DNA of 19,638 bases, taken from NCBI GenBank assembly GCA_900543585.1, contig UQRP01000040.1:1-19638 (forward strand), written 5' to 3'. This DNA is from an uncultured Prevotella sp. (GTDB taxonomy: Bacteria > Bacteroidota > Bacteroidia > Bacteroidales > Bacteroidaceae). Shown one piece after another: positions 12,269 to 19,191 of the stretch (position 1 is its first letter; each line of letters starts with the position of its first letter). Made by a program: the position numbers and the translations under genes. Under the pieces are notes generated by a model that had not been told where the DNA came from, ran no database searches, and was given only the letters and a program-made list of their open reading frames with translations.

Positions 12269-15200
12269 ATGCCAACCCAGATACCCCAGGAGTGGACGAA
12301 GTTCATCCTTAAAGATGTCACCTTCGTCAATATCATGATGCGCCGCATCTACAATGTTCTCATTGTCGCCAACCCCTACGATGCCTTCATGCTCGAAGAC
12401 GACGGGCGCGTGGAAGAGAAGATCTACGACGAATACATGGCCTTAGGCCTCCGCTACCCGCCCACCTTCACGCAGGTCTCTACTACGGAAGAGGCCGAGA
12501 AGGTGCTGGCTACCACACAGATAGACCTCGTCATCTGCATGCCGGGCAATGCCGACAACGACGCCTTCACCGTGGCGCGCGCTGTGAAGACGGCGTTCCC
12601 GAAGATTCACTGTGTTGTCCTCACTCCTTTCTCCCACGGCATCACACGACGGATGGAGAATGAGGACCTCAGCATCTTCGACTATGTCTTCTGCTGGCTC
12701 GGCAACACCAACCTCATCCTCTCCATTATCAAGCTCATCGAGGACAAGATGAACCTGGAGCATGACATCCAGGAGGCTGGCGTGCAGATGATTCTCCTCG
12801 TCGAGGACTCCATCCGCTTCTATTCCTCCATTCTCCCCAATCTCTACAGCTATATCCTTCAGCAGAGTCTCAACTTCTCCACCGAGGCCCTCAACCCCCA
12901 TGCTGCCACCCTGCGCATGCGCGGACGGCCTAAGGTGGTGCTGGCCCGTACCTATGACGAGGCCATGGAGCTGTATATGAAATACAAGGACAACTGCTTG
13001 GGCGTCATCAGCGATGTGCGCTTCCCTCTCCATGCCCATCCCAAGCATCAGGGAGCCATGGGAGGCAGCAAGGAGGACAAGGACCCGGAGGCTGGCTTCA
13101 AACTCTTGAAGGCAATCCGGCAGCAGGACGAATACCTGCCCCTCATCATGGAGAGCTCGGAGACGGCCAACGGCATACGCGCCGCCAAGGAGCACTTCCA
13201 TTTCGTGGACAAGAACTCCAAGATGCTCTCTGTGGAGCTCCGCCACCTCTTGGAGGAGCACATGGGCTTCGGTGACTTCATCTTCCGCGACCCTAAGACC
13301 CATCAGGAGATAGGGCGTGTGAGCACGCTGAAGCAGTTGCAGGACAATATCTTCAAGATTCCCTCCGACTCCATGCTCTACCATGTCTCCCGCAACCATA
13401 TCAGCCGCTGGCTCTGTGCCCGTGCCATCTTCCCTGTGAGCAAATTCCTCAAGCAGGTGACATGGCACAAGCTCCAGGATGTCGACGCCCACCGCCAGAT
13501 TATCTTCGACGCCATCGTGCAGTACCGGCATATGAAGAACATCGGCGTCGTGGCCGTCTTCGACCGCGGAAAGTTCGACCGCTATGCGCATTTCGCTCGC
13601 ATCGGCGATGGCTCCCTCGGTGGCAAAGGGCGCGGTCTGGCTTTCCTCGACAACATCATCAAGATGCATCCGGAGTTCAACCTCTTCCCTGGTGTCACCG
13701 TGCGCATACCGAAGACCGTCGTGCTCTGCACCGATGTCTTCGACCAGTTCATGGAGCACAACAACCTCTATCCCATCGCCTTGAGCAATGCCCCCGACGA
13801 GGACATCCTCGCCCGCTTCCTCCAGGCCCAGCTCCCCGACAGCTATATCGCCGACTTCTTCACCTTCTTCGAGGCTACGACGGGACCTATCGCCATCCGC
13901 TCCAGCTCGCTGCTCGAAGACAGCCACTACCAGCCTTTCGCTGGTATCTACTCCACATATATGATTCCGCGCCTTGACGATAAGCAGGAGATGCTCCACA
14001 TGCTCGCCGCCGCTATCAAGAGCGTCTATGCCTCCGTCTTCTACCATGACTCCAAAGCGTATATGACGGCCACGTCTAACGTCATCGACCAGGAGAAGAT
14101 GGCTGTCATCTTGCAGGAGGTCGTGGGAAAGGACTATGGCAGTCGTTATTATCCCACCATCTCGGGTGTGCTGCGCTCCCTCAACTACTATCCCATCGGG
14201 GAGGAGAAGGCGGAGGACGGTATTGCCTCGTTGGCCCTGGGGCTGGGGAAGTATATCGTCGACGGTGGGCAGACACTGCGCGTCTCTCCCTACCATCCCG
14301 ACCAGGTGTTGCAGATGTCGGACATGGAGATAGCGCTCCGCGACACCCAGACACGCTTCTATGCCCTCGACATGAAGCATGTGGGTACCGACTTCAAGGT
14401 CGACGACGGCTTCAACATCATGAAGCTGAGGGTCAAAGAGGCTTACAGCGACGGAGCCCTTAACTACATCGCCTCCACCTACGACCCCGACGACCAGATC
14501 ATCCGGGAGGGTCTCTACGACTACGGACGGAAGATTATCTCTTTCGACGGGGTGCTCAAACAGGGCGTCTTCCCCTTGCCCGAGCTCATGCAGATGTCGA
14601 TGAAATATGGCAGTCATGCCATGCGGCGCCCTGTGGAGATAGAGTTTGCCTGCAATGTCAACGCCGACCGCACCGGTGACTTCTGTCTGTTGCAGATACG
14701 GCCTATCGTCGACACCAAGCAGGAGCTCGTAGAGGATGTGGCGGCAGTTCCCGACAGCGAATGTCTGCTCAGAAGCCACAACTCCTTAGGTCACGGCATC
14801 TACGACGACGTCACCGATGTCGTCTACGTCAAGTTCGACGACAACTTCTCTGCTGTCAACAATCCGCAGATAGCCACCGACATCGAGAAGATCAACCGCA
14901 GCTTCCTCGACAGCGGGCGACAGTATATCCTCGTCGGGCCCGGGCGCTGGGGGTCCAGCGACTACTGGCTTGGTGTGCCTGTGAAGTGGCCGGCCATCTC
15001 AGCGGCGAGGGTCATCGTGGAGGTGGCCTTGCCTGGCTATCGTGTCGACCCCAGTCAAGGTACTCATTTCTTCCAGAATCTAACGTCTTTCGGTGTGGGC
15101 TATTTCACCATCACGCTGAAAGACGGTGTAGCTGCTGGTCATGGCACTGACGGCATGCTGCGTAAGGACATCCTTGATGCCATGCCTGCCGTCAGTGAGA

Positions 15201-15295
15201 CACCGTATGTCCGCCACGTCCGCTTCCCCCATCCGCTAAAGATCATGATGGATGGCAGAAAGCAGGAAGGAGCGGTGATGAGGAATAATGTGTAG
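12269..15295 (+). CDS. Receiver-like / PEP-pyruvate-binding (PPDK-N ATP-grasp) domain protein
   Basis: The 1008-aa protein starts with two response-regulator-like regions. The first is at about 26-165 (RRIYNVLIVANPYDAFMLED, VVLTPFSHGITRRMENEDLS). The second is at about 172-335 (QMILLVEDSIRFYSSILPNL, then CLGVISDVRFP with a phospho-acceptor-like Asp, then VDKNSKML). A linker follows, then an ATP-grasp domain of the pyruvate,phosphate dikinase N-terminal type: GSLGGKGRGLAFLDNI (about 450-465), IAIRSSSLLEDSHYQPFAGI (about 541-560), ALGLGKYIVDGGQTLR (about 655-670) and LLQIRPIVD (about 808). A C-terminal extension has LVGPGRWGSSDYWLGVPVKW (about 887-906). The phosphohistidine swivel and the PEP-binding barrel of true PEP synthase or PPDK are absent, so it cannot carry out that complete reaction. 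The family is known in Bacteroidetes, often labelled PEP synthase, but its function is open. It has its own promoter. Its last codons and TAG stop lie in the heptamer array. Confidence 0.82.
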   Translation: MPTQIPQEWTKFILKDVTFVNIMMRRIYNVLIVANPYDAFMLEDDGRVEEKIYDEYMALGLRYPPTFTQVSTTEEAEKVLATTQIDLVICMPGNADNDAFTVARAVKTAFPKIHCVVLTPFSHGITRRMENEDLSIFDYVFCWLGNTNLILSIIKLIEDKMNLEHDIQEAGVQMILLVEDSIRFYSSILPNLYSYILQQSLNFSTEALNPHAATLRMRGRPKVVLARTYDEAMELYMKYKDNCLGVISDVRFPLHAHPKHQGAMGGSKEDKDPEAGFKLLKAIRQQDEYLPLIMESSETANGIRAAKEHFHFVDKNSKMLSVELRHLLEEHMGFGDFIFRDPKTHQEIGRVSTLKQLQDNIFKIPSDSMLYHVSRNHISRWLCARAIFPVSKFLKQVTWHKLQDVDAHRQIIFDAIVQYRHMKNIGVVAVFDRGKFDRYAHFARIGDGSLGGKGRGLAFLDNIIKMHPEFNLFPGVTVRIPKTVVLCTDVFDQFMEHNNLYPIALSNAPDEDILARFLQAQLPDSYIADFFTFFEATTGPIAIRSSSLLEDSHYQPFAGIYSTYMIPRLDDKQEMLHMLAAAIKSVYASVFYHDSKAYMTATSNVIDQEKMAVILQEVVGKDYGSRYYPTISGVLRSLNYYPIGEEKAEDGIASLALGLGKYIVDGGQTLRVSPYHPDQVLQMSDMEIALRDTQTRFYALDMKHVGTDFKVDDGFNIMKLRVKEAYSDGALNYIASTYDPDDQIIREGLYDYGRKIISFDGVLKQGVFPLPELMQMSMKYGSHAMRRPVEIEFACNVNADRTGDFCLLQIRPIVDTKQELVEDVAAVPDSECLLRSHNSLGHGIYDDVTDVVYVKFDDNFSAVNNPQIATDIEKINRSFLDSGRQYILVGPGRWGSSDYWLGVPVKWPAISAARVIVEVALPGYRVDPSQGTHFFQNLTSFGVGYFTITLKDGVAAGHGTDGMLRKDILDAMPAVSETPYVRHVRFPHPLKIMMDGRKQEGAVMRNNV

Positions 15296-15432
15296 TGTGT
15301 AATGTGTAATGTATAATGGGTAATGTATAGTGTATAATGTATAATGGGTAATGTATAGTGGATAGTGTATAATGTATAGTGGATAGTGTATAATGTATAA
15401 TGTATAATGTATAGTGGATAATGTATAGTGGA
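15286..15432 (+). repeat. Heptamer array, left arm: 21 units of TARTGKR
   Basis: The 7-bp units are mostly TAATGTA, TAATGGG, TAGTGTA and TAGTGGA, without interruption in register. The array starts inside the last codons of the ATP-grasp gene and provides its TAG stop (15293-15295). Every unit contains TAA or TAG, and since 7 is not a multiple of 3 all three frames are closed within three units. Confidence 0.93.
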
Positions 15433-15480
15433 TAAATGTTAGTTCGTGGTTTAAGTGCACATGAATATCGTGCATCTTTA
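15433..15480. other. 48-bp spacer between the two heptamer arrays
   Basis: Non-repetitive sequence containing a short inverted repeat (AAGTGCAC with GTGCATCTT, one bulged base). It would be the tip of a large cruciform or hairpin if the two arrays pair. No gene is seen. Confidence 0.5.
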
Positions 15481-15592
15481 CACTACCCATTACACACTAC
15501 CCATTACACACTACCCATTACACACTACCCATTATACATTACCCATTACCCACTACACATTATACATTACCCATTACCCATTACCCATTATT
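15481..15592 (-). repeat. Heptamer array, right arm: 16 units in inverted orientation
   Basis: Units CACTACC, CATTACA, CATTATA and CATTACC are reverse complements of the left-arm unit type. The array contains the TAA stop of ald (15581-15583, minus strand). Transcripts from either side would form a long AU-rich hairpin, so the pair may act as a two-way terminator. Confidence 0.93.
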
Positions 15593-16669
15593 ATAGATTT
15601 CCGCGACGGCTTTGTACACTATCTTGCCGTTGACGATATTCAGGCCCTTGTTCAGCGCCTCATCATCCTTGCAAGCCTGTTGCCAGCCCTTATCGGCCAG
15701 CGCCACGGCATAGCGGAGGGTGGCGTTGGTGAGGGCCGTTGTCGAGGTGTTGGGCACGGCACCCGGGATATTAGCCACACAGTAGTGCACGATGCCGTCG
15801 ACAGTGTAGACGGGGTCGGCATGTGTGGTGGGGTGGGAGGTCTCGAAACATCCGCCTTGGTCGATGGCCACGTCGACGAGGACACTGCCCGGCTGCATGA
15901 GTCTCAGCATGTCGCGGGTGATGAGGTGCGGGGTCTTGTCGCCGGGCACGAGGACGGAACCGATGACGATGTCCGTGGTGGGCAGTTCGCTGATGATGTT
16001 ATGGGCTGAAGAGTAGAGGGTGTGGACATTGGCCGGTGTCTGCAGGTCCAGGTCACGGAGCCGTGGCAGTGAGATGTCGGCGATGGTGACGTCGGCACCC
16101 ATACCGGCTGCCATTCGCGCCGCAGCCTCGCCTACGGTACCGCCGCCAAGGACGAGGACCTTGGCGGGCTTCACGCCAGGGACACCGGAGATGAGCTTGC
16201 CGTTGCCGCCATGACTCTTCTGCAGGTAGTAGGCACCGTTGAGAGCCGCCATATGTCCCGCCACCTCACTCATCGGCACAAGGAGAGGAAGGCGACCGTC
16301 AGCAGTCTGCACCGTCTCATAAGCCAGGCAGACGGCACCACTCTTTATCATGGCCTCGGTGAGGGCGCGGTCGGAGGCAAAGTGGAAATAGGTGAAGAGC
16401 AGCTGCCCGGGACGGCAGAGCGGATACTCCGGGGCGATGGGCTCTTTAACCTTGATAATCATGTCGGCAGTCTGGTAGACGTTGGCGATGTCGGGCAGGA
16501 TGGTGGCACCGGCTTTGACATAGGCCTCGTCGGGGAAGGCACTGCCCTCACCGGCGGTATGCTGTACGTAGACATTGTGGCCATGGCGCACAAGCTCGGC
16601 CACACCGGCGGGAGTCATGCCAACGCGATTCTCGCCCTGCTTGATTTCCTTTGGGATTCCGATTTTCAT
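15581..16669 (-). CDS. ald: Alanine dehydrogenase
   Basis: The 362-aa enzyme catalyses NAD-dependent oxidative deamination of L-alanine to pyruvate and ammonia, or the reverse, in the cytoplasm. It begins MKIGIPKEIKQGENRVGMTP with the substrate-binding R15, has K75 (IIKVKEPIAPEY) and H96 (TYFHFASD), a Rossmann nucleotide-binding loop LGGGTVGEAAARMAAGMGAD (about 174-193) ending in D198, and DVAIDQGGCFETSHP with D270. These residues sit at the same numbers as in the well-studied mycobacterial enzyme. NIPGAVPNTST is also present. I chose the ATG at 16669; a longer reading to 16855 adds 62 unrelated residues and covers the promoter box. It is divergent from gdhA and convergent with the ATP-grasp gene. 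The final codons (YNNG) and stop are made by the heptamer array. Confidence 0.93.
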   Translation of the reverse strand: MKIGIPKEIKQGENRVGMTPAGVAELVRHGHNVYVQHTAGEGSAFPDEAYVKAGATILPDIANVYQTADMIIKVKEPIAPEYPLCRPGQLLFTYFHFASDRALTEAMIKSGAVCLAYETVQTADGRLPLLVPMSEVAGHMAALNGAYYLQKSHGGNGKLISGVPGVKPAKVLVLGGGTVGEAAARMAAGMGADVTIADISLPRLRDLDLQTPANVHTLYSSAHNIISELPTTDIVIGSVLVPGDKTPHLITRDMLRLMQPGSVLVDVAIDQGGCFETSHPTTHADPVYTVDGIVHYCVANIPGAVPNTSTTALTNATLRYAVALADKGWQQACKDDEALNKGLNIVNGKIVYKAVAEIYNNG

Positions 16670-16707
16670 AGACTTACTGGTTTTAAAGGTTTTGTGTTTT
16701 GATGCCT

Positions 16708-16715
16708 CAAAGATA
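16708..16715 (-). promoter_or_regulatory. -7 promoter box of ald
   Basis: TATCTTTG on the minus strand fits TAnnTTTG, about 38 nt before the ATG. No TTG is found at 19-21 bp, so the -33 element is weak. Confidence 0.45.
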
Positions 16716-16892
16716 GTAAAAAGAATGATACGATGGTGCGACGGGCCCGTATTTTTTGGAAAAATTATGACGCACGTTTCCGGCATAGCCCATGGGGTCC
16801 CCGTTTTTGAAACTTTAGGTACCCCATTTTTCGCATTGCTTTGGCTATATAGCAAAAAGATATTCTTTTAAGGAATTTTAGCCACAAAATCT

Positions 16893-16923
16893 TTTGTGCA
16901 TCAGTAAATATCCACTATATTTG
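16893..16923 (+). promoter_or_regulatory. Promoter of gdhA
   Basis: TTTG (16893-16896), 19 bp, TATATTTG (16916-16923): a full consensus promoter, consistent with high expression. Predicted leader of about 65-70 nt. The stretch from 16716 to 16892, between the two divergent promoters, holds only three weak GG-CCC-RTTTTT-like segments. Confidence 0.78.
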
Positions 16924-16948
16924 CAGCGTCAATACGACACAATGTAAG

Positions 16949-16967
16949 CCGGTGGGTCTCCCGCCGG
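16949..16967 (+). promoter_or_regulatory. Stem-loop in the gdhA leader
   Basis: CCGGTGGG and CCCGCCGG pair over 8 bp (one G-U) around a TCT loop, about 30 nt before the ATG. There is no U-tract after it. It could stabilise the mRNA or be a binding site. Confidence 0.5.
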
Positions 16968-16997
16968 ATTAACCTTTAAGACTAAAAATTTACTACT

Positions 16998-18335
16998 ATG
17001 GAAGTCGAACAAGTTCTTAACGGCCTGATGTGGAAACACTCCGGCGAGCCTGAGTTCCTGCAGGCAGTGAAAGAAGTACTCATCTCTATTGAAGATGTGT
17101 ACAACCAGCATCCTGAATTTGAGAAAGCAAAGATAATAGAGCGGCTTGTGGAGCCGGAGCGTGTGCACATGTTCCGGGTGCCATGGGTCGACGACAAGGG
17201 CGAGGTGCATGTCAACACGGGTTACCGCGTACAGTTCAACAGCGCCATCGGTCCTTACAAGGGTGGTCTGCGTTTCCACCCATCGGTAAACCTGAGCATC
17301 ATGAAGTTCCTCGGCTTCGAGCAGACCTTCAAGAACGCCCTTACCACGCTGCCCATGGGCGGTGCCAAGGGTGGTGCCGACTTCTCGCTGCGCGGCAAGT
17401 CGTCGAATGAGGTCATGCGCTTCTGCCAGGCCTTCATGCAGGAGCTCTACAAATACATCGGTCCCGACGAGGACGTGCCGGCCGGTGACATCGGTGTCGG
17501 CGGTCGTGAGATCGGCTATCTCTTCGGCGAGTACAAGAAGCTCACCCATCAGTTCCAGGGCGTCCTCACCGGCAAGGGCATGGAGTGGGGCGGCAGCATC
17601 CTGCGGCCGGAGGCTACGGGCTTCGGAGCCCTGTATTTCGTCAACCAGATGCTTCAGACCCACGACATCGACATCAAGGGCAAGACCATCGCTGTGTCTG
17701 GCTTCGGTAATGTGGCATGGGGCGCTGTGAAGAAAGCCACGGAGCTCGGCGCCAAGGTCATCACCATCAGCGGGCCTGACGGATATATCTACGATCCGGA
17801 GGGTATCAGCGGCGAGAAGAACGAATACATGCTCGAGCTGCGCGACAGCGGCAACGACGTCTGCCAGCCTTATGCAGAGGAGTTCAGCGGTGCCACCTTC
17901 TATCCCGGTAAGAAGCCTTGGGAGCAGAAGGCGGACATCTACCTCACCTGCGCTACCCAGAACGAGCTCGACGGCAACGATGCCGACCGCATCTTGGCCA
18001 ACAAGCCATTGTGTGTGGCTGAGGTCAGCAACATGGGTTGCACGGCGGAGGCTGTGGAGAAGTTCGTTCAGGCCCACCAGCTCTTCGCACCTGGCAAGGC
18101 CGTCAACGCCGGTGGCGTGGCTACGTCAGGCTTGGAGATGACACAGAACTCCATGCGACTGCATTGGAGCGCTAAGGAGGTTGACGAGAAGCTGCACTAT
18201 ATCATGCACTCTATCCACGAGCAGTGCGTGAAATACGGTCAGCAGCCCGACGGATATATCGACTACGTCCGTGGTGCCAATGTTGCCGGATTCATGAAGG
18301 TTGCCAATGCCATGATGGCACAGGGTATCGTGTAA
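16998..18335 (+). CDS. gdhA: NADP-type glutamate dehydrogenase
   Basis: The 445-aa enzyme makes L-glutamate from 2-oxoglutarate and ammonia (or the reverse) in the cytoplasm and is a main route of ammonia assimilation in Bacteroidales. It has the hexameric GDH pattern: YRVQFNSAIGPYKGGLRFHP with K88, QTFKNALTTLPMGGAKGGAD with K112 and catalytic K124, VPAGDIGVGGREIGYLFGEY with D164, and the dinucleotide loop VSGFGNVAWGAVKKA. The C-terminal part ends with NVAGFMKVANAMMAQGIV. The length is typical of the small (about 445-aa) class. GGAKGGAD replaces the more common GGGKGGSD, and SGFGNVA the more common SGSGNVA; catalytic residues are intact. Cofactor preference (NADP against NAD) is inferred from similarity to this class and is not certain. 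It has its own consensus promoter and a strong terminator. Confidence 0.94.
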   Translation: MEVEQVLNGLMWKHSGEPEFLQAVKEVLISIEDVYNQHPEFEKAKIIERLVEPERVHMFRVPWVDDKGEVHVNTGYRVQFNSAIGPYKGGLRFHPSVNLSIMKFLGFEQTFKNALTTLPMGGAKGGADFSLRGKSSNEVMRFCQAFMQELYKYIGPDEDVPAGDIGVGGREIGYLFGEYKKLTHQFQGVLTGKGMEWGGSILRPEATGFGALYFVNQMLQTHDIDIKGKTIAVSGFGNVAWGAVKKATELGAKVITISGPDGYIYDPEGISGEKNEYMLELRDSGNDVCQPYAEEFSGATFYPGKKPWEQKADIYLTCATQNELDGNDADRILANKPLCVAEVSNMGCTAEAVEKFVQAHQLFAPGKAVNAGGVATSGLEMTQNSMRLHWSAKEVDEKLHYIMHSIHEQCVKYGQQPDGYIDYVRGANVAGFMKVANAMMAQGIV

Positions 18336-18359
18336 AGACAGCAGAGAAGAATAGTCCAT

Positions 18360-18402
18360 AAAAAGTCTGCCACGCAAGAAAGCTTTGTGTGGCAGACTTT
18401 TT
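18360..18402 (+). terminator. Rho-independent terminator of gdhA
   Basis: Arms 18360-18377 and 18385-18402 pair over 18 positions with one G-U wobble, around a 7-nt loop. The right arm ends in a T-run, and the left arm begins with an A-run. It lies 24 bp after the gdhA stop. Confidence 0.93.
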
Positions 18403-18463
18403 TGTTGGGAGGCTTGTTAGATTATCCGCAAATGGAAAACTTATGCCAAATTACATGTTCTTA

Positions 18464-18490
18464 CGGTTCTTCTGTCTTAAGAACTTGAGG
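18464..18490. other. Short inverted repeat upstream of the RlpA-like gene
   Basis: GTTCTTA and TAAGAAC form a 7-bp inverted repeat around a 14-nt loop, followed by a pyrimidine-rich stretch with the imperfect direct repeat TTCTGTCTTAAGAAC / TTTCCGTCTTAAAGTC. It may be a protein-binding region for the next promoter; no gene is present. Confidence 0.3.
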
Positions 18491-18541
18491 TCTTTCCGTC
18501 TTAAAGTCTTTCTATCTGTGCTGAATTTCAGATTTTTTTCT

Positions 18542-18549
18542 TAATTTTG
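18542..18549 (+). promoter_or_regulatory. -7-like box directly before the RlpA-like start codon
   Basis: TAATTTTG fits TAnnTTTG but ends only 4 bp before the ATG at 18554. If used, transcription would begin at or next to the start codon, giving a leaderless mRNA. No TTG at 19-21 bp. Confidence 0.35.
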
Positions 18550-18553
18550 CCGT

Positions 18554-19126
18554 ATGAAGCATCCGTATCTACATTATCTACTATTTGTCCTGGCGCTGCT
18601 GTTCTCTTTTTCCGTCCAGGCGCAGCGCACGACGCGTCGTGGCAAGGCTTCTTTCTATTCGAAGAAAGCCACGGGTGCCCGCACGTCGAGTGGCGAGCGT
18701 CTTCATCATGACAGCCTGACCTGCGCTCACCGCTCCCTGCCCTTTGGCACACGACTGAAGGTCACCAACCTGCGCAATGGCAAGAGTGTCATCGTCAGGG
18801 TCACGGATAGGGGACCGCACCACCGCAACCGCATCATAGACTTGAGCTATGGCGCGGCCCGTGAGCTCGGCATGCTCTCACAAGGTATTGCCATGGTGGA
18901 GGTGGAGCGCGTGGAAAAAGTGAAGGTTCCTTACCGCGAGGACGCTGTGGAGACGGGACTCCCCGAGTTTGAGTTCGATATGGCTGAAGTGGTGCCCAAG
19001 TTCATCAAGCAGAACCCTATCATCATCCCGAAACGCCCCGCCACCGTGCGGCCGGAGAAGGTGAAACCGGTGAGGAATAGAAAGGAAGACAGTCAGGAAG
19101 GACAGAAGTCAAGAAGTGCAGAATAG
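18554..19126 (+). CDS. rlpA: RlpA-like septal-ring lytic transglycosylase (DPBB domain)
   Basis: The 190-aa exported protein has a signal peptide (about 1-24, hydrophobic YLLFVLALLFSFS, cleavage near VQA-Q). There is no lipobox cysteine, unlike Gram-negative RlpA lipoproteins. The double-psi beta-barrel spans about 30-115: GKASFYSKKATGARTSSGE, LTCAHRSLPFGTRLKVTNL, NGKSVIVRVTDRGPHHRNRI and IDLSYGAARELGM. The three residues tied to RlpA transglycosylase activity are present (E48, H59, D85). RlpA enzymes cut glycan strands lacking stem peptides at the septum. The SPOR domain usual at the C-terminus is missing, replaced by a basic, Pro-rich tail of about 75 residues, so septal targeting would have to be different. 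The last codons and stop are part of the terminator hairpin. Confidence 0.88.
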   Translation: MKHPYLHYLLFVLALLFSFSVQAQRTTRRGKASFYSKKATGARTSSGERLHHDSLTCAHRSLPFGTRLKVTNLRNGKSVIVRVTDRGPHHRNRIIDLSYGAARELGMLSQGIAMVEVERVEKVKVPYREDAVETGLPEFEFDMAEVVPKFIKQNPIIIPKRPATVRPEKVKPVRNRKEDSQEGQKSRSAE

Positions 19127-19167
19127 AAGTTCGGAGCTCCGGACTTCTATTCTGCACTTTTTTTATA
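19114..19167 (+). terminator. Terminator overlapping the end of the RlpA-like gene
   Basis: Arms 19114-19136 and 19137-19159 pair over 23 positions with one T-G pair and essentially no loop (central CGGAGCTCCG), followed by seven more T after the right arm. The TAG stop codon (19124-19126) lies within the left arm. For the convergent minus-strand gene there is no U-tract. Confidence 0.92.
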
Positions 19168-19191
19168 CTTTTTTCCTTCTTTCCCCTATCA

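Noticed and set aside
12443..14779. 778-aa minus-strand ORF antisense to the ATP-grasp gene
   Set aside because: A Leu/Val/His/Glu-rich shadow reading; the plus-strand protein has recognisable motifs throughout.
15236..15633. ORFs translated from the heptamer arrays (IHYTLYI/THYTLPI repeats)
   Set aside because: They are frames through 7-bp repeats without start signals; the peptide periodicity is purely a product of the DNA repeat.
16670..16855. N-terminal extension of alanine dehydrogenase by 62 residues
   Set aside because: The extra residues are not part of the family and the region holds the TATCTTTG promoter box; the ATG at 16669 gives the standard start.
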